A DNA stretch of 64,000 bases, taken from assembly GCF_002210285.1 (NCBI RefSeq), contig NZ_MWQE01000012.1, positions 1 through 64,000 of the forward strand. The letters are read 5' to 3'. Origin of the DNA: Fibrobacter sp. UWR2 (GTDB taxonomy: Bacteria > Fibrobacterota > Fibrobacteria > Fibrobacterales > Fibrobacteraceae). Shown one piece after another: positions 7,194 to 16,579 of the stretch. A model generated the notes under the pieces. It had not been told where the DNA came from. It made no database searches and saw only the letters and a list, made by a program, of their open reading frames with translations. Positions within the stretch are counted from its first letter, which is position 1, and each line of letters begins with the position of its first letter. The position numbers and the translations under genes are program-made.

Positions 7194-9467
7194 ATGACAA
7201 CGAAAAAAACATCAGTAATTGGTTTCCCGCGTATTGGTAAGGCTCGTGAACTCAAGTTTGCAAGTGAAAAATTCTTCAAGGGCGAAATTTCTGAAGCAGA
7301 ACTGCAGAAGACGGCGGCCGAAATCCGCCTGTACGGTTGGCAGAAGCAAAAGGCGGCTGGCATTGACTTCATTCCGTCCAATGATTTTTCGTTCTACGAT
7401 AACGTTCTTGATACGGCGTTCTTGCTCGGGGCCGTGCCTGCGCGCTACAAGGAACTTGGACTTTCTGAACTTGAAACGTATTTTGCCGCTGCGCACGGCT
7501 ATCAGGGCGAAAAGGGCGATGTCAAGGCCCTCCCGATGAAGAAATGGTTCAATACGAACTATCACTATATTGTTCCCGAATTGGACGACTCTACTGAACT
7601 TGCTGTTGCAGGCGATGTGAAGCCCCTTCGGGAATACAACGAGGCGAAGGCCGCCGGGGTACATACAGTGCCTAGCCTCGTTGGACCTTATACCTTCTTG
7701 AAGCTTGCCCGCTACAATGGCAAGAGGAATGCTTCTGCATTCGCGACACCTGCGGTGAACGCCTACTTGAAGCTGGCCGAACAGCTGGCGGCGGCCGGAG
7801 CCGAGTGGGTTAGCTTTGCCGAACCCGCGCTCGTCTTCGACTTGAGTGAAGAAGACAAGCAGTTCTTCAAGGCCATCTATAGCGCCCTTCTGGAACAGTT
7901 GCACGCGAAGGCTTCGGTTAAGGTCCTTTTGCAGACTTACTTCGGTGATATCCGCGATGTCTATCAAGAAGTCGTTTCGCTCGGTTTCGACGGTATCGGT
8001 ATCGACTTTGTCGAAGGCATCAAGTCCCTTGAACTGCTCAAGACGGGCTTCCCGAAAAACGCCACTTTGTTTGCGGGCGTGGTGAACGGCAAGAACATCT
8101 GGCGCGCCGATTACGAAAAGAAAAATCTCCTTCTGATTGAAATCGAGAAGGTTGTCGATGCTTCCCGCCTGGTTGTGGGTACTTCGTGCTCGCTGTTGCA
8201 TGTGCCGTATACGGTTGCTGCTGAACAGAAGCTCTCTCCGGAAATCTTGAAGCATTTTGCCTTTGCCGAAGAAAAGCTTGTGGAACTTTCTGATATTGCA
8301 TCGGAAAATCCGGATGCCATCGAAAAGAACAGGACGCTCTTCGGGATCGACCGCGTGAAGGCTACACCTTCGGTGCAGTCTGCGCTGGCTGCCCTCAATG
8401 ATTCTGACTTTGTGCGTAGCCCTGCCCGTGCGGAGCGCCGCAACATCCAGGCTGCCGAATTTAACCTCCCGGCTTACCCCACGACGACTATTGGGTCGTT
8501 CCCGCAGACGGCCGAAGTCCGTGCGAACCGCGCCGCCTTCAGGAAGGGCGAAATCACCCGCGAACAGTATGTGACGTTCAACCAGAAGAAGATTGCGCAG
8601 TGCATTGCCCTGCAAGAAAGCATCGGCCTCGACGTGATTGTGCATGGCGAATTCGAACGCAACGACATGGTGGAATATTTCGGTACGCAGATTGACGGGT
8701 TCATCTTCACGCAGAACGCCTGGGTGCAGAGCTACGGCACGCGCTGCGTCAAGCCGCCTGTAGTGTGGGGCGATATTCACCGCAGCAAGCCAATCACTGT
8801 CGAGTGGTCCGTGTTTGCGCAGAAGCAGACGAGCAAGCCCGTGAAGGGTATGCTTACCGGCCCCGTGACAATCCTCAACTGGTCTTTCCCGCGCGAAGAT
8901 ATTTCGCTCAAGACGCAGGCACAGCAGATTGGCCTTGCCATCCGCGACGAAGTTTTAGACCTCGAAAAGAACGGCATCAAGATTATCCAGATTGACGAAG
9001 CCGCCCTCCGCGAAAAGCTGCCGCTGCGCAAGAGTGACTGGCACAAGGAATACCTCGACTGGGCTATCCCCGCGTTCCGCCTGGTGCATGCAAAGGTCAG
9101 GCCCGAAACGCAGATCCACACGCACATGTGCTACAGTGAATTCAACGATATCGTGAAGGATATCGATGCGATGGATGCCGATGTCATCACGTTCGAGGCA
9201 AGCCGTTCCGACCTCAAGCTGCTCGATGCGCTCAACGAAGCCCGTTTTGAAACGCAGGTGGGCCCGGGTGTGTACGACATTCATTCACCGCGCGTGCCTT
9301 CCGTGGATGAGATTGTGAAGACAATCCACAAGATTATAGACAAGGTTCCGCAGGCTAATGTGTGGGTGAACCCCGATTGCGGCCTCAAGACCCGTGGCGA
9401 AGCAGAAACGACCGCAAGTCTCAAGAACCTGGTTGCCGCAGCAAAGCAGTTGCGCGCCGAAGTCTAA
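7194..9467 (+). CDS. metE: Cobalamin-independent methionine synthase MetE
   Basis: This 757-residue protein transfers the methyl group of 5-methyltetrahydropteroyltriglutamate to homocysteine. Both halves of the family are present: an N-terminal barrel (residues 1 to about 400) beginning IGFPRIGKARELKFASE, and a catalytic C-terminal barrel starting near YPTTTIGSFPQTAEVR. The zinc ligands are in HTHMCYSEF, FEASRSD and NPDCGLKTRG. Length is normal. There is no cobalamin riboswitch upstream; instead a LysR-type operator precedes the promoter. A strong terminator follows. The window also encodes a B12-regulated receptor (60378), so the organism may combine B12-free methionine synthesis with B12 scavenging. 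Confidence 0.97.
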   Translation: MTTKKTSVIGFPRIGKARELKFASEKFFKGEISEAELQKTAAEIRLYGWQKQKAAGIDFIPSNDFSFYDNVLDTAFLLGAVPARYKELGLSELETYFAAAHGYQGEKGDVKALPMKKWFNTNYHYIVPELDDSTELAVAGDVKPLREYNEAKAAGVHTVPSLVGPYTFLKLARYNGKRNASAFATPAVNAYLKLAEQLAAAGAEWVSFAEPALVFDLSEEDKQFFKAIYSALLEQLHAKASVKVLLQTYFGDIRDVYQEVVSLGFDGIGIDFVEGIKSLELLKTGFPKNATLFAGVVNGKNIWRADYEKKNLLLIEIEKVVDASRLVVGTSCSLLHVPYTVAAEQKLSPEILKHFAFAEEKLVELSDIASENPDAIEKNRTLFGIDRVKATPSVQSALAALNDSDFVRSPARAERRNIQAAEFNLPAYPTTTIGSFPQTAEVRANRAAFRKGEITREQYVTFNQKKIAQCIALQESIGLDVIVHGEFERNDMVEYFGTQIDGFIFTQNAWVQSYGTRCVKPPVVWGDIHRSKPITVEWSVFAQKQTSKPVKGMLTGPVTILNWSFPREDISLKTQAQQIGLAIRDEVLDLEKNGIKIIQIDEAALREKLPLRKSDWHKEYLDWAIPAFRLVHAKVRPETQIHTHMCYSEFNDIVKDIDAMDADVITFEASRSDLKLLDALNEARFETQVGPGVYDIHSPRVPSVDEIVKTIHKIIDKVPQANVWVNPDCGLKTRGEAETTASLKNLVAAAKQLRAEV

Positions 9468-9491
9468 GAAATTTCCGTTTTACACCTCAAC

Positions 9492-9527
9492 AAGTCCTGC
9501 AGGCTCCCCCGCTTGCAGGACTTTTAC
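9492..9527 (+). terminator. Rho-independent terminator after metE
   Basis: AAGTCCTGCA (9492-9501) pairs with TGCAGGACTT (9514-9523), followed by a short T run. Confidence 0.75.
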
Positions 9528-9574
9528 GCTTTTAGGGTGATTTTTGTTGATTTGGGGCGTTTTAATAGCCTTTT

Positions 9575-9593
9575 CCTATACACTAGTTATAGG
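9575..9593. promoter_or_regulatory. Second LysR-type inverted repeat, upstream of metY-cysK
   Basis: CCTATA-N7-TATAGG is a perfect inverted repeat with the same 19-bp frame and T-N11-A spacing as the core of the site at 7079-7101. It lies about 75-80 bp upstream of a plausible promoter for metY (TTGACT 9626-9631, TATTGA 9650-9655), so the same regulator may act on metE and metY-cysK. The rest of this 263-bp gap holds only the metE terminator and A/T-rich DNA. Confidence 0.5.
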
Positions 9594-9730
9594 CAAAAAC
9601 TATTGGTAAGAAAAATGTAAGAAAAATTGACTCCGTTTTCGTTATTTCCCTATTGAAAAGGTAGGAAAAAGGTTCTAATTTACACCCAGTACAGAAAATT
9701 AATCACCCCGATTAAAAAGGAATTTCACAA

Positions 9731-11017
9731 ATGACAACACAGAACAAACTCCATTTCGAAACGCTTCAGCTCCACGTTGGCCAGGAACAGGCAGACCCCG
9801 CAACCGATTCCCGCGCGGTTCCTATTTACCAGACCACCTCTTACGTTTTCCACAGCGCTCAGCACGCCTCTGACCGCTTCCATCTGAAAGATGCGGGCAA
9901 CATCTACGGCCGCCTCACCAACACGACGCAGGACGTTTTTGAAAAGCGCATCGCCGCTCTCGAAGGCGGTATCGCTGGCCTCGCCGTCGCTTCCGGTGCA
10001 GCTGCCCTCACTTACGCCATCACGGCTCTCGCCCGCAAGGGTGACCACGTGGTTGCCCAGCGCACCATCTACGGCGGCACCTACAACCTCTTGCAGCACA
10101 CGCTCCGCCCGTTCGGCATCGACACTACGTTCGTGAACACCCGCGACCTGAAGGAAGTCGAAAGCTCCATCAAGGACAACACGAAGCTCGTGCTCATCGA
10201 AACTCTCGGCAACCCGCACTCCGACATCCCGGATATCGAAGCGATTTCTGAAATCGCCCACAAGCACAAGATTCCGGTGCTCATCGACAACACCTTCGGT
10301 ACTCCTTACCTGATCCGCCCGCTGGAACACGGCGCCGACATCGTGATCCACTCCGCCACCAAGTTCATCGGCGGTCACGGTACGACCCTTGGCGGCATCA
10401 TCGTCGATGGTGGCAAGTTTGACTGGGCTGCAAGTGGCAAGTTCCCGCAGTTCACCGAAACGAACCCGAGCTACGGCGTTCCGTTTACCGCTGCTGCCGG
10501 CGCTGCTGCCTACATCGTTTACATCCGCGCTATTCTCCTCCGCGACGAAGGTGCTGCGATTTCCCCGTTCAACGCTTTCCTCCTGCTTCAGGGCACCGAA
10601 ACGCTTTCGCTCCGCCTTGACCGCCATGTGGAAAACACCAAGAAGGTTCTCGAGTTCCTCGTGAAGCACCCGAAGGTCGCGAAGGTGAACCACCCGAGCT
10701 TTGCCGACCATCCGGACCACAAGCTTTACGAACGCTACTTCCCGAACGGCGGCGGTTCCATCTTCACGTTCGACGTGAAGGGCGGCCAGGAAGAAGCCTT
10801 CAAGTTCATCGATAGCCTCAAGATTTTCAGCTTGCTCGCTAACGTCGCCGACGTGAAGAGCCTTGTGGTTCACCCGTACACCACGACCCACTCGGAACTC
10901 ACTCCGGAAGAACTCGCCGCTGCAGGCATTTCTCCGGCAACGATCCGCCTCTCCATCGGTACGGAACACTACGAAGATATCATCAACGACCTTGACCAGG
11001 CATTGAACAACATTTAA
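9731..11017 (+). CDS. metY: O-acetylhomoserine aminocarboxypropyltransferase MetY
   Basis: The 428-residue PLP enzyme of the Cys/Met metabolism family is complete. It starts with LHFETLQLHVGQEQADPATDSRAVPIYQTTSYVF, the hallmark of MetY rather than MetB, and carries the PLP lysine in HSATKFIGGHG. It forms homocysteine from O-acetylhomoserine and sulfide, feeding MetE. cysK follows after 24 bp, each with an AAAGGAATTTCAC leader, so the two form a sulfur-assimilation operon. Codon use is strongly biased and typical of a highly expressed gene. Its end is identical over 86 bases to the paralogue cut by the window start. A LysR-type inverted repeat lies upstream. Confidence 0.95.
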   Translation: MTTQNKLHFETLQLHVGQEQADPATDSRAVPIYQTTSYVFHSAQHASDRFHLKDAGNIYGRLTNTTQDVFEKRIAALEGGIAGLAVASGAAALTYAITALARKGDHVVAQRTIYGGTYNLLQHTLRPFGIDTTFVNTRDLKEVESSIKDNTKLVLIETLGNPHSDIPDIEAISEIAHKHKIPVLIDNTFGTPYLIRPLEHGADIVIHSATKFIGGHGTTLGGIIVDGGKFDWAASGKFPQFTETNPSYGVPFTAAAGAAAYIVYIRAILLRDEGAAISPFNAFLLLQGTETLSLRLDRHVENTKKVLEFLVKHPKVAKVNHPSFADHPDHKLYERYFPNGGGSIFTFDVKGGQEEAFKFIDSLKIFSLLANVADVKSLVVHPYTTTHSELTPEELAAAGISPATIRLSIGTEHYEDIINDLDQALNNI

Positions 11018-11041
11018 TTAAACAAAAAAAGGAATTTCACC

Positions 11042-11968
11042 ATGTCAAAAATTTATACCTCTGCCGACCAGCTCATTGGTCACACCCCGCTTCTCGAACT
11101 CACCCACGTCGAAGAAGGCCTCGGCGCCAAGATTTTGGCGAAGCTCGAATACTTCAACCCCGCAGGTTCCGTGAAGGACCGTATCGCCAAGGCGATGCTC
11201 GATGACGCCGAAAAGAGCGGAAAGCTCAAGAAGGGCGCTGTCATCATCGAACCGACTTCCGGTAACACCGGCATTGGTCTTGCTTCCGTCGCCGCTGCCC
11301 GCGGTTACCGCATCATCATCGTGATGCCGGAGACCATGAGCGTGGAACGCCGCCAGCTGATGAAGGCCTACGGTGCCGAACTTGTGCTCACCGAAGGTGC
11401 GAAGGGCATGAAGGGCGCTATTGCCAAGGCCGATGAACTTGCTAAGGAAATTCCGAACAGCTTCATCCCGGGCCAGTTCGTGAACCCGGCCAACCCGGCT
11501 GCCCACAAGGCTACCACTGGCCCCGAAATCTGGGAAGATACCGATGGCAAGGTGGACATCTTTGTTGCCGGTGTCGGTACGGGTGGTACTGTTTCTGGCG
11601 TGGGTGAATACCTCAAGAGTCAGAACCCGAACGTGAAGGTCGTGGCCGTTGAACCTGCCAGCTCTCCGGTGCTCAGCAAGGGCGTCGCAGGCTCCCACAA
11701 GATCCAGGGCATCGGTGCGGGCTTCGTTCCTGATACGCTCAACACCAAGGTCTACGACGAAATCATCGCTGTCGAAAATGAAGCTGCTTTCGAAGCCGGC
11801 CGCGAAATCGGCAAAAAGGAAGGCGTGCTCGTGGGTATTTCTTCCGGCGCTGCTCTCTGGGCTGCAAAGGAACTCGCAAAGCGCCCCGAAAACAAGGGTA
11901 AGACGATTGTCGCTCTCCTCCCGGATACCGGCGACCGCTATCTCTCTACCGCCTTGTTCGCAGATTAG
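11042..11968 (+). CDS. cysK: Cysteine synthase A (O-acetylserine sulfhydrylase)
   Basis: The 308-residue protein makes cysteine from O-acetylserine and sulfide. Family motifs are intact: the PLP lysine in NPAGSVKDR (about residue 43), the substrate loop PTSGNTGIG, the glycine-rich phosphate loop GVGTGGT, and SSGAA near the C-terminus. Length is normal for CysK. It lies 24 bp after metY with an AAGGAATTTCACC leader and ends before a terminator, forming a two-gene sulfhydrylase operon: both enzymes consume sulfide, one giving cysteine and one homocysteine. Confidence 0.96.
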   Translation: MSKIYTSADQLIGHTPLLELTHVEEGLGAKILAKLEYFNPAGSVKDRIAKAMLDDAEKSGKLKKGAVIIEPTSGNTGIGLASVAAARGYRIIIVMPETMSVERRQLMKAYGAELVLTEGAKGMKGAIAKADELAKEIPNSFIPGQFVNPANPAAHKATTGPEIWEDTDGKVDIFVAGVGTGGTVSGVGEYLKSQNPNVKVVAVEPASSPVLSKGVAGSHKIQGIGAGFVPDTLNTKVYDEIIAVENEAAFEAGREIGKKEGVLVGISSGAALWAAKELAKRPENKGKTIVALLPDTGDRYLSTALFAD

Positions 11969-11988
11969 TGTATAACTTTCACATCTCC

Positions 11989-12022
11989 GGCCCCCTGGGT
12001 TTTATACCTGGAGGGCCTTTTT
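11989..12022 (+). terminator. Rho-independent terminator after cysK
   Basis: GGCCCCCTGGGT (11989-12000) pairs with ACCTGGAGGGCC (12006-12017) with wobble pairs and one mismatch, followed by five T. Confidence 0.65.
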
Positions 12023-12100
12023 CTATTTTTCAATTGCGAAACTTTCGGCATGGCGCGCAGTTAAAAAATGGAAGCGCCTGTTGAACAAAATGAGGTGTTT

Positions 12101-13663
12101 ATGAGCGTTACGATGCAAGAAGTGATGAAACAGTCCGGCGTGGCATTCGGCACGAGCGGAGCCCGCGGCCTGGTGACCGCGATGACGGACCGCGTGTGCT
12201 ATGTTTATGCACGCTCGTTCATCAAGTACTGCGAACAGAGCTACAAGTGTGAACACGCGATTGCGATTGCGGGTGACTTGCGCCCGAGTACGGAACGCAT
12301 TTTGAAGGCGCTCGTGAAGGCGGGCGAGGACAGCGCGTGGAAGGTTGTGTACTGCGGTCGCATTCCGAGCCCGGCGATTGCGCTGTACGGCATCGACAAG
12401 GCGCTCCCGACCATCATGGTGACGGGCAGCCACATTCCGGCCGACCGCAACGGCATCAAGTTCAACCACCCGCAGGGTGAAATTTCCAAGAAGGACGAAC
12501 AGGGAATCGTCTCGCAGGCGGTGGACTTTGACGAAAATATTTTTGATGCGAACGGCATGCTGAAAAATGCGCCCGCTCTCCCGGCAGTCGAGATGGAAGC
12601 CGAAGAAAATTACTGCAAGCGCTATCCGGAATTTTTCGGTACCAAAGCCTTGCAGGGCCTTACCATTGGCGTGTATCAGCATTCCGCCGTGGGCCGCGAC
12701 ATCGTGGTGAAGGTCTTGGAAAGCCTGGGCGCTACGGTGAAGCCTTTTGCCCGCAGTGAAACTTTTATTCCGGTGGATACGGAAGCGATTCGCAAAGAAG
12801 ATGAAGAACTTGCCCGCGAATTTGCGCACAAGGATTTTGTGGATGCGATTTTCAGTACCGACGGCGATAGCGACCGCCCGCTCTTGGCAGACGATGTGGG
12901 CATGTGGCTGCGTGGCGACGTGCTGGGCATCCTCGCTGCCCAGGCGCTTGGCGTCAAGCGCATTGCAACTCCGGTGAGTTGCAATACGTCGCTCGAAAAA
13001 TGCGGCAGCTTCGAGAAGATTTGCCGCACGCGCATCGGTAGCCCGTATGTAATCGCCGGCATGGAAAGCCTGGTCGACAATGCCGACGCATCCGTGTCCG
13101 TCGCAGGCTACGAGGCCAACGGCGGCTTTTTGCTGCAGACGAATTTAACGCGCGAATTTATTGATAGCGATGGTCGCGGCGGCGAGATGCGCGCGACCCG
13201 CACGCTGCCGGCGCTGCCGACCCGCGATGCGTTGCTCCCGATGATTGCCGTGATGGTCCGCGTGCGCGAAGAACGCATGTGCGTGGTAGACCTGCTCAAG
13301 AAACTCCCGAAGCGCTTTACTGTGAGCGACCGCCTCAAGGAATTTCCGACCGAAATCTCGAAGGCAAAACTTGCCGAAATCCGCGAACAGAAACTCGGTG
13401 CAAAACTCTTCGGTTCCTTGACAGCGAAACCCTCCAAGTTCAAGCCCAAGGACGGTTCAACTCCGAGGCCCTTCCATGGTGAAGTTGTCGCCATCGATGA
13501 GACGGATGGTTACCGCATGGAATTTGATTCCGGCGATATCGTGCACCTGCGCCCGAGCGGCAACGCTCCGGAATTCCGCTGCTACGTGGAAACCGAGGCC
13601 AAGGACCGCTCCGACGAACTGCTTGCGGGCTGCATGAAGGTTATGGAAGGCTGGCGCAAGTAA
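12101..13663 (+). CDS. Phosphomannomutase/phosphoglucomutase family protein
   Basis: This 520-residue alpha-D-phosphohexomutase interconverts hexose 1- and 6-phosphates. The phosphoserine loop is VTGSHIPADRNGIKF, the metal loop is STDGDSDRP, the sugar loop is GYEANGG, and the phosphate loop RPSGNAPEFRCYVE is at the C-terminus. N-terminal FGTSGARGLV is also typical. I start it at ATG 12101, preceded by TGAGGTG, rather than at 12068, which has no ribosome-binding site. Phosphomannomutase is the best guess for specificity because of the overall sequence type, but phosphoglucomutase or phosphoglucosamine mutase activity cannot be excluded. It would supply sugar nucleotides for surface polysaccharide. 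Confidence 0.85.
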   Translation: MSVTMQEVMKQSGVAFGTSGARGLVTAMTDRVCYVYARSFIKYCEQSYKCEHAIAIAGDLRPSTERILKALVKAGEDSAWKVVYCGRIPSPAIALYGIDKALPTIMVTGSHIPADRNGIKFNHPQGEISKKDEQGIVSQAVDFDENIFDANGMLKNAPALPAVEMEAEENYCKRYPEFFGTKALQGLTIGVYQHSAVGRDIVVKVLESLGATVKPFARSETFIPVDTEAIRKEDEELAREFAHKDFVDAIFSTDGDSDRPLLADDVGMWLRGDVLGILAAQALGVKRIATPVSCNTSLEKCGSFEKICRTRIGSPYVIAGMESLVDNADASVSVAGYEANGGFLLQTNLTREFIDSDGRGGEMRATRTLPALPTRDALLPMIAVMVRVREERMCVVDLLKKLPKRFTVSDRLKEFPTEISKAKLAEIREQKLGAKLFGSLTAKPSKFKPKDGSTPRPFHGEVVAIDETDGYRMEFDSGDIVHLRPSGNAPEFRCYVETEAKDRSDELLAGCMKVMEGWRK

Positions 13664-13702
13664 GTTGCCGGTTTTTGTAAATCAGGCCGAAAAAGTCCAC
13701 AT

Positions 13703-13731
13703 TTGACAATCGACTCCAGTTAGGGTATATT
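13703..13731 (+). promoter_or_regulatory. Sigma-70-type promoter of the GH30 gene
   Basis: TTGACA (13703-13708), 17-bp spacer, TATATT (13726-13731). This is the best consensus promoter in the window. A start near 13738 leaves a leader of about 35 bases. Confidence 0.75.
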
Positions 13732-13772
13732 TAGATATATGCCCTTTTCGGCATGTGGAATGGAGTTGGTCT

Positions 13773-15725
13773 ATGAATTTTCTTTCGCACAGTCATGTTG
13801 TTCCGTGCGTTGCTGCGGCTGTATTCGCGACGGCTTTTTCGTCGTTGGCCTTTGCACAAACTAAGGTCGTTGTCGACCCCGGCAAAAAATACCAGGTTTT
13901 CGAAGGCTGGGGCACGAGCCTCTGCTGGTGGGCCGTGAAGGCGGGCGCCTGGAGCGAGGCGAACCGCAGCAAGCTCATCGGTGCGATTGCCGACCCCGAT
14001 ACGGGACTGGGCTACACGATTTTCCGCTACAACATCGGCGGCGGCGACCAGCCGGGCCATGACCACCTCACGAAGGGTGACGGCGGCGGCAAGGTTCCGG
14101 GTTACAAGCCGACAGAAAAAGGCGATTACGACTGGACGGCCGACCCGTACCAGCGCACGATTGCATTGGAACTCGCCAAGCGCGTGAAGGACCCGATTTT
14201 CGAGGCATTCAGCAATTCGCCCCCGTGGTGGATGACCAAGAGCGGCTGTGTTTCGGGAAGTAGCGACGGCAGCGACAACCTCAAGGAAGACTACTTTGAC
14301 GACTTCGCGGATTACCTCTCCGAAGTGGCGCTGCACTTCAAGACGGAATGGGGGCTCACGTTCCGCACGGTGGAACCTTTCAACGAGCCGAGCGCCGGCT
14401 GGTGGAAGTCGAACGGCGGGCAGGAAGGCTGCGGTTTCAAGAACAACCAGTCCAGGATGATTGTGGAACTCGGCAAGGCGCTCCAGAAGAAGGGGCTCTT
14501 CCCGGAGACGTCGGTGAGCGCTGCCGACGAGACGTCCATCAAGCAGGCGCACGACCAGCTGGGCAACTACACCGCGGAGGCGCTCTCTTACCTGGGTCAG
14601 GTGAACACGCACAGTTATTCCGACGGCAGCTACCGCAAGCAGCTTTTCAACCGCGCCTTCGGCCTGAACAAGCGCCTTTGGCAGTCCGAAACGGGCCCGC
14701 TCAGCAAGAGCGGCGACGAGCACATCGCGCTCTGGATGGCGAACGTGATTATCCAGGACCTGCGCGACATGCATGCGGAAGCGTGGATAGACTGGCAGAT
14801 TGGCGACCCGGCCGAAAACTGGCGCAGCCTTGCGCTCAACCACAGCAAGCAGACCTTTACGCCGAACGCGCGCTACTACATGCACGCCGCATTCAGCCGC
14901 TACATCCGTCCGGGGTCCCGCATTATCGATAGCGATAACGGCAATACGCTTGCGGCACTCACGCCCGATGGCGCCCTGGTGCTTATCGTGCGCAACAGCG
15001 GCTCTAGCGACGTGAAGTATGAATTCGACCTGGGCGAGTTCGTGAAGATTGGCACGAGCGCGAAGGTGGTGCGGTTCGAACTGCCCGGCAGCTTGACCAA
15101 ACAATCTGATATCGCGGTTTCGGGCAAGGCACTCTCGATGACAGCGAAGGCCAACACGATCACCACGATGGTGATTGACGGTGCCGAAGGTGGCGCCTGC
15201 AAGCCGGATTCCATCATCCCGTACGTGAAAATCCACAACAATACCGGCTGGGACGAGACGACTGACGTGAAGCTGAACAAGGGTGACTCGCTGGTGATTG
15301 GCCCGCACCCGTGGGAAGGCGGGCGCTGGGTGTGGAGCGGCCCGAACGGCTTTACTTCTACCAGCCGCGAAATCCGCTTCAAGAACATGGACGGCACCAA
15401 GAGCGGCTACTACAAGGCGGTGCATACGAACGCTTCGGGTTGCGAAGGCTCCGTGACCTTCAAGGTGGTGGTGGACGATCCGGCGCACCCGTTCGTGGAA
15501 CCCGATACGAGCGAGCAGGATTCTACAGGCGATACGTCGGCGGTGGCATTGCGCGATTTTGGCATGTGCCCGCTGGGGGCGCTTTGGACCAACGAACCGG
15601 TGCAGGTCTTTGACGTGCAGGGTCATTACCTCGGTGCAATGCGCGAAGAAAAGGTACGTTCGCTGAATGCAGGCGTGTACTTGCTCCGCGCCGGGAAGAA
15701 CGTGCGCAAGGTTCGCGTGGAATAG
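13773..15725 (+). CDS. Secreted glycoside hydrolase family 30 (probable endo-beta-1,6-galactanase-like) with Ig-like and sorting domains
   Basis: The 650-residue protein has a signal peptide (cleavage after SSLAFAQ), a GH30 (beta/alpha)8 and side beta domain to about residue 460, an Ig-like module (about 490-575; GPNGFTSTSREIRF) and a C-terminal type IX-like module (VQVFDVQGHYLG...NAGVYLLR). The N-terminal FEGWGTSLCWWA is characteristic of the GH30 branch that includes endo-beta-1,6-galactanases. The acid/base glutamate is in EPFNEPSAGWW and the nucleophile in WQSETG. ATG 13773 follows GGAG by 7 bases and is preferred over 13755. It probably degrades a plant cell-wall galactan or related glycan at the cell surface; the exact substrate is inferred. 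Confidence 0.85.
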   Translation: MNFLSHSHVVPCVAAAVFATAFSSLAFAQTKVVVDPGKKYQVFEGWGTSLCWWAVKAGAWSEANRSKLIGAIADPDTGLGYTIFRYNIGGGDQPGHDHLTKGDGGGKVPGYKPTEKGDYDWTADPYQRTIALELAKRVKDPIFEAFSNSPPWWMTKSGCVSGSSDGSDNLKEDYFDDFADYLSEVALHFKTEWGLTFRTVEPFNEPSAGWWKSNGGQEGCGFKNNQSRMIVELGKALQKKGLFPETSVSAADETSIKQAHDQLGNYTAEALSYLGQVNTHSYSDGSYRKQLFNRAFGLNKRLWQSETGPLSKSGDEHIALWMANVIIQDLRDMHAEAWIDWQIGDPAENWRSLALNHSKQTFTPNARYYMHAAFSRYIRPGSRIIDSDNGNTLAALTPDGALVLIVRNSGSSDVKYEFDLGEFVKIGTSAKVVRFELPGSLTKQSDIAVSGKALSMTAKANTITTMVIDGAEGGACKPDSIIPYVKIHNNTGWDETTDVKLNKGDSLVIGPHPWEGGRWVWSGPNGFTSTSREIRFKNMDGTKSGYYKAVHTNASGCEGSVTFKVVVDDPAHPFVEPDTSEQDSTGDTSAVALRDFGMCPLGALWTNEPVQVFDVQGHYLGAMREEKVRSLNAGVYLLRAGKNVRKVRVE

Positions 15726-15746
15726 CGATTTACTATACTTTTGCAC

Positions 15747-16526
15747 ATGCTCTTACAGACAACTGCACGGAAAGTTATACTTGCTATTATTGCCGCCTTG
15801 CTGCTTGTTACTACAGGCAAGGACTGGTTTGATTTCTACAGGTGCGGCGCTGTGGACCAGTGCCTCATGGATGCAGGAGTCTTGCAACTTTATACAAAGT
15901 TTGCGATATCGTTTTTGCTTACGGTGCTGGCATTTATCGTAACGCGCGATTCGTTTTCCAAACTTGATGCAAAGATTCTCCGCATAGCGTTCATCTTCTC
16001 GCTTCTTGCTGATTCCTGTTTCAATATCATCAAGATAGCTGCTCCGGATGAACGCGCGCTTAGCAATACTCTCGGCATCGCGTTCTTCATTATGTTCCAG
16101 GTAGGGCTCATCCACAGGCATACGCGCAAGTCAGAAACCGACGATAAGCCAGGGAAGGTGCACAAGTTCCTGCTGATACCGGTGGCGGGTTTTGCGGCAT
16201 CGCTTTTGGGCGGTAAAGTCATCGAGCCTACGCTCGGCAACGTCATGCTTGTGGTTGTCGCCGTGTACGCCATCTTCCTTATCACGTCGCTGGTAGTTGC
16301 ACTCTTCGTTTCACGCAACAGCTATTTTCCGGCGGCAAGCGCGCGGCTTATCCGCTGGGGCATGGTCGTGTTCTTCATTGGCGATGCACTTGTCGGCCTT
16401 GCGCTAATGACGGGCGAAGACCACAGCACCCTGCAGGCGGTTGCGGAAGTTGCAAACAACTTTGTCTGGTGGGCGTACGTGCCTGCGCAGCTGATGCTTA
16501 TCGCCTCTTGTCGAAAATCAGTTTAG
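15747..16526 (+). CDS. Multi-pass membrane protein, YhhN/TMEM86-like
   Basis: The 259-residue protein is almost wholly hydrophobic, with about eight predicted membrane helices. The layout, with a helix containing FSLLAD, a later FFIGDALVGL and a C-terminal YVPAQLMLIAS, resembles the YhhN family (lysoplasmalogenase-like TMEM86 relatives). The match is from memory of the pattern and is moderate. No ribosome-binding site is evident at ATG 15747; a TTG at 15741 is an alternative. It lies 21 bp after the GH30 gene and may be read from the same transcript, but no functional link is obvious. A terminator follows. Confidence 0.55.
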   Translation: MLLQTTARKVILAIIAALLLVTTGKDWFDFYRCGAVDQCLMDAGVLQLYTKFAISFLLTVLAFIVTRDSFSKLDAKILRIAFIFSLLADSCFNIIKIAAPDERALSNTLGIAFFIMFQVGLIHRHTRKSETDDKPGKVHKFLLIPVAGFAASLLGGKVIEPTLGNVMLVVVAVYAIFLITSLVVALFVSRNSYFPAASARLIRWGMVVFFIGDALVGLALMTGEDHSTLQAVAEVANNFVWWAYVPAQLMLIASCRKSV

Positions 16527-16540
16527 CAGATTAAAAAAGA

Positions 16541-16571
16541 AATGGCGGGTAGAACCCGCCATCACTTTTTT
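16541..16571 (+). terminator. Rho-independent terminator after the YhhN-like gene
   Basis: TGGCGGGT (16543-16550) and ACCCGCCA (16554-16561) form a tight hairpin, with TCAC and six T after it. Confidence 0.8.
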
Positions 16572-16579
16572 GTAGATAC

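Noticed and set aside
7212-8780. 522-codon open frame on the minus strand
   Set aside because: Antisense of metE; the sense product is a complete, well-conserved enzyme.
13731-15746. 671-codon open frame on the minus strand
   Set aside because: It is the antisense of the GH30 gene, Arg/His/Val-rich with no recognisable domain; strong codon bias in the real gene leaves the opposite strand open.
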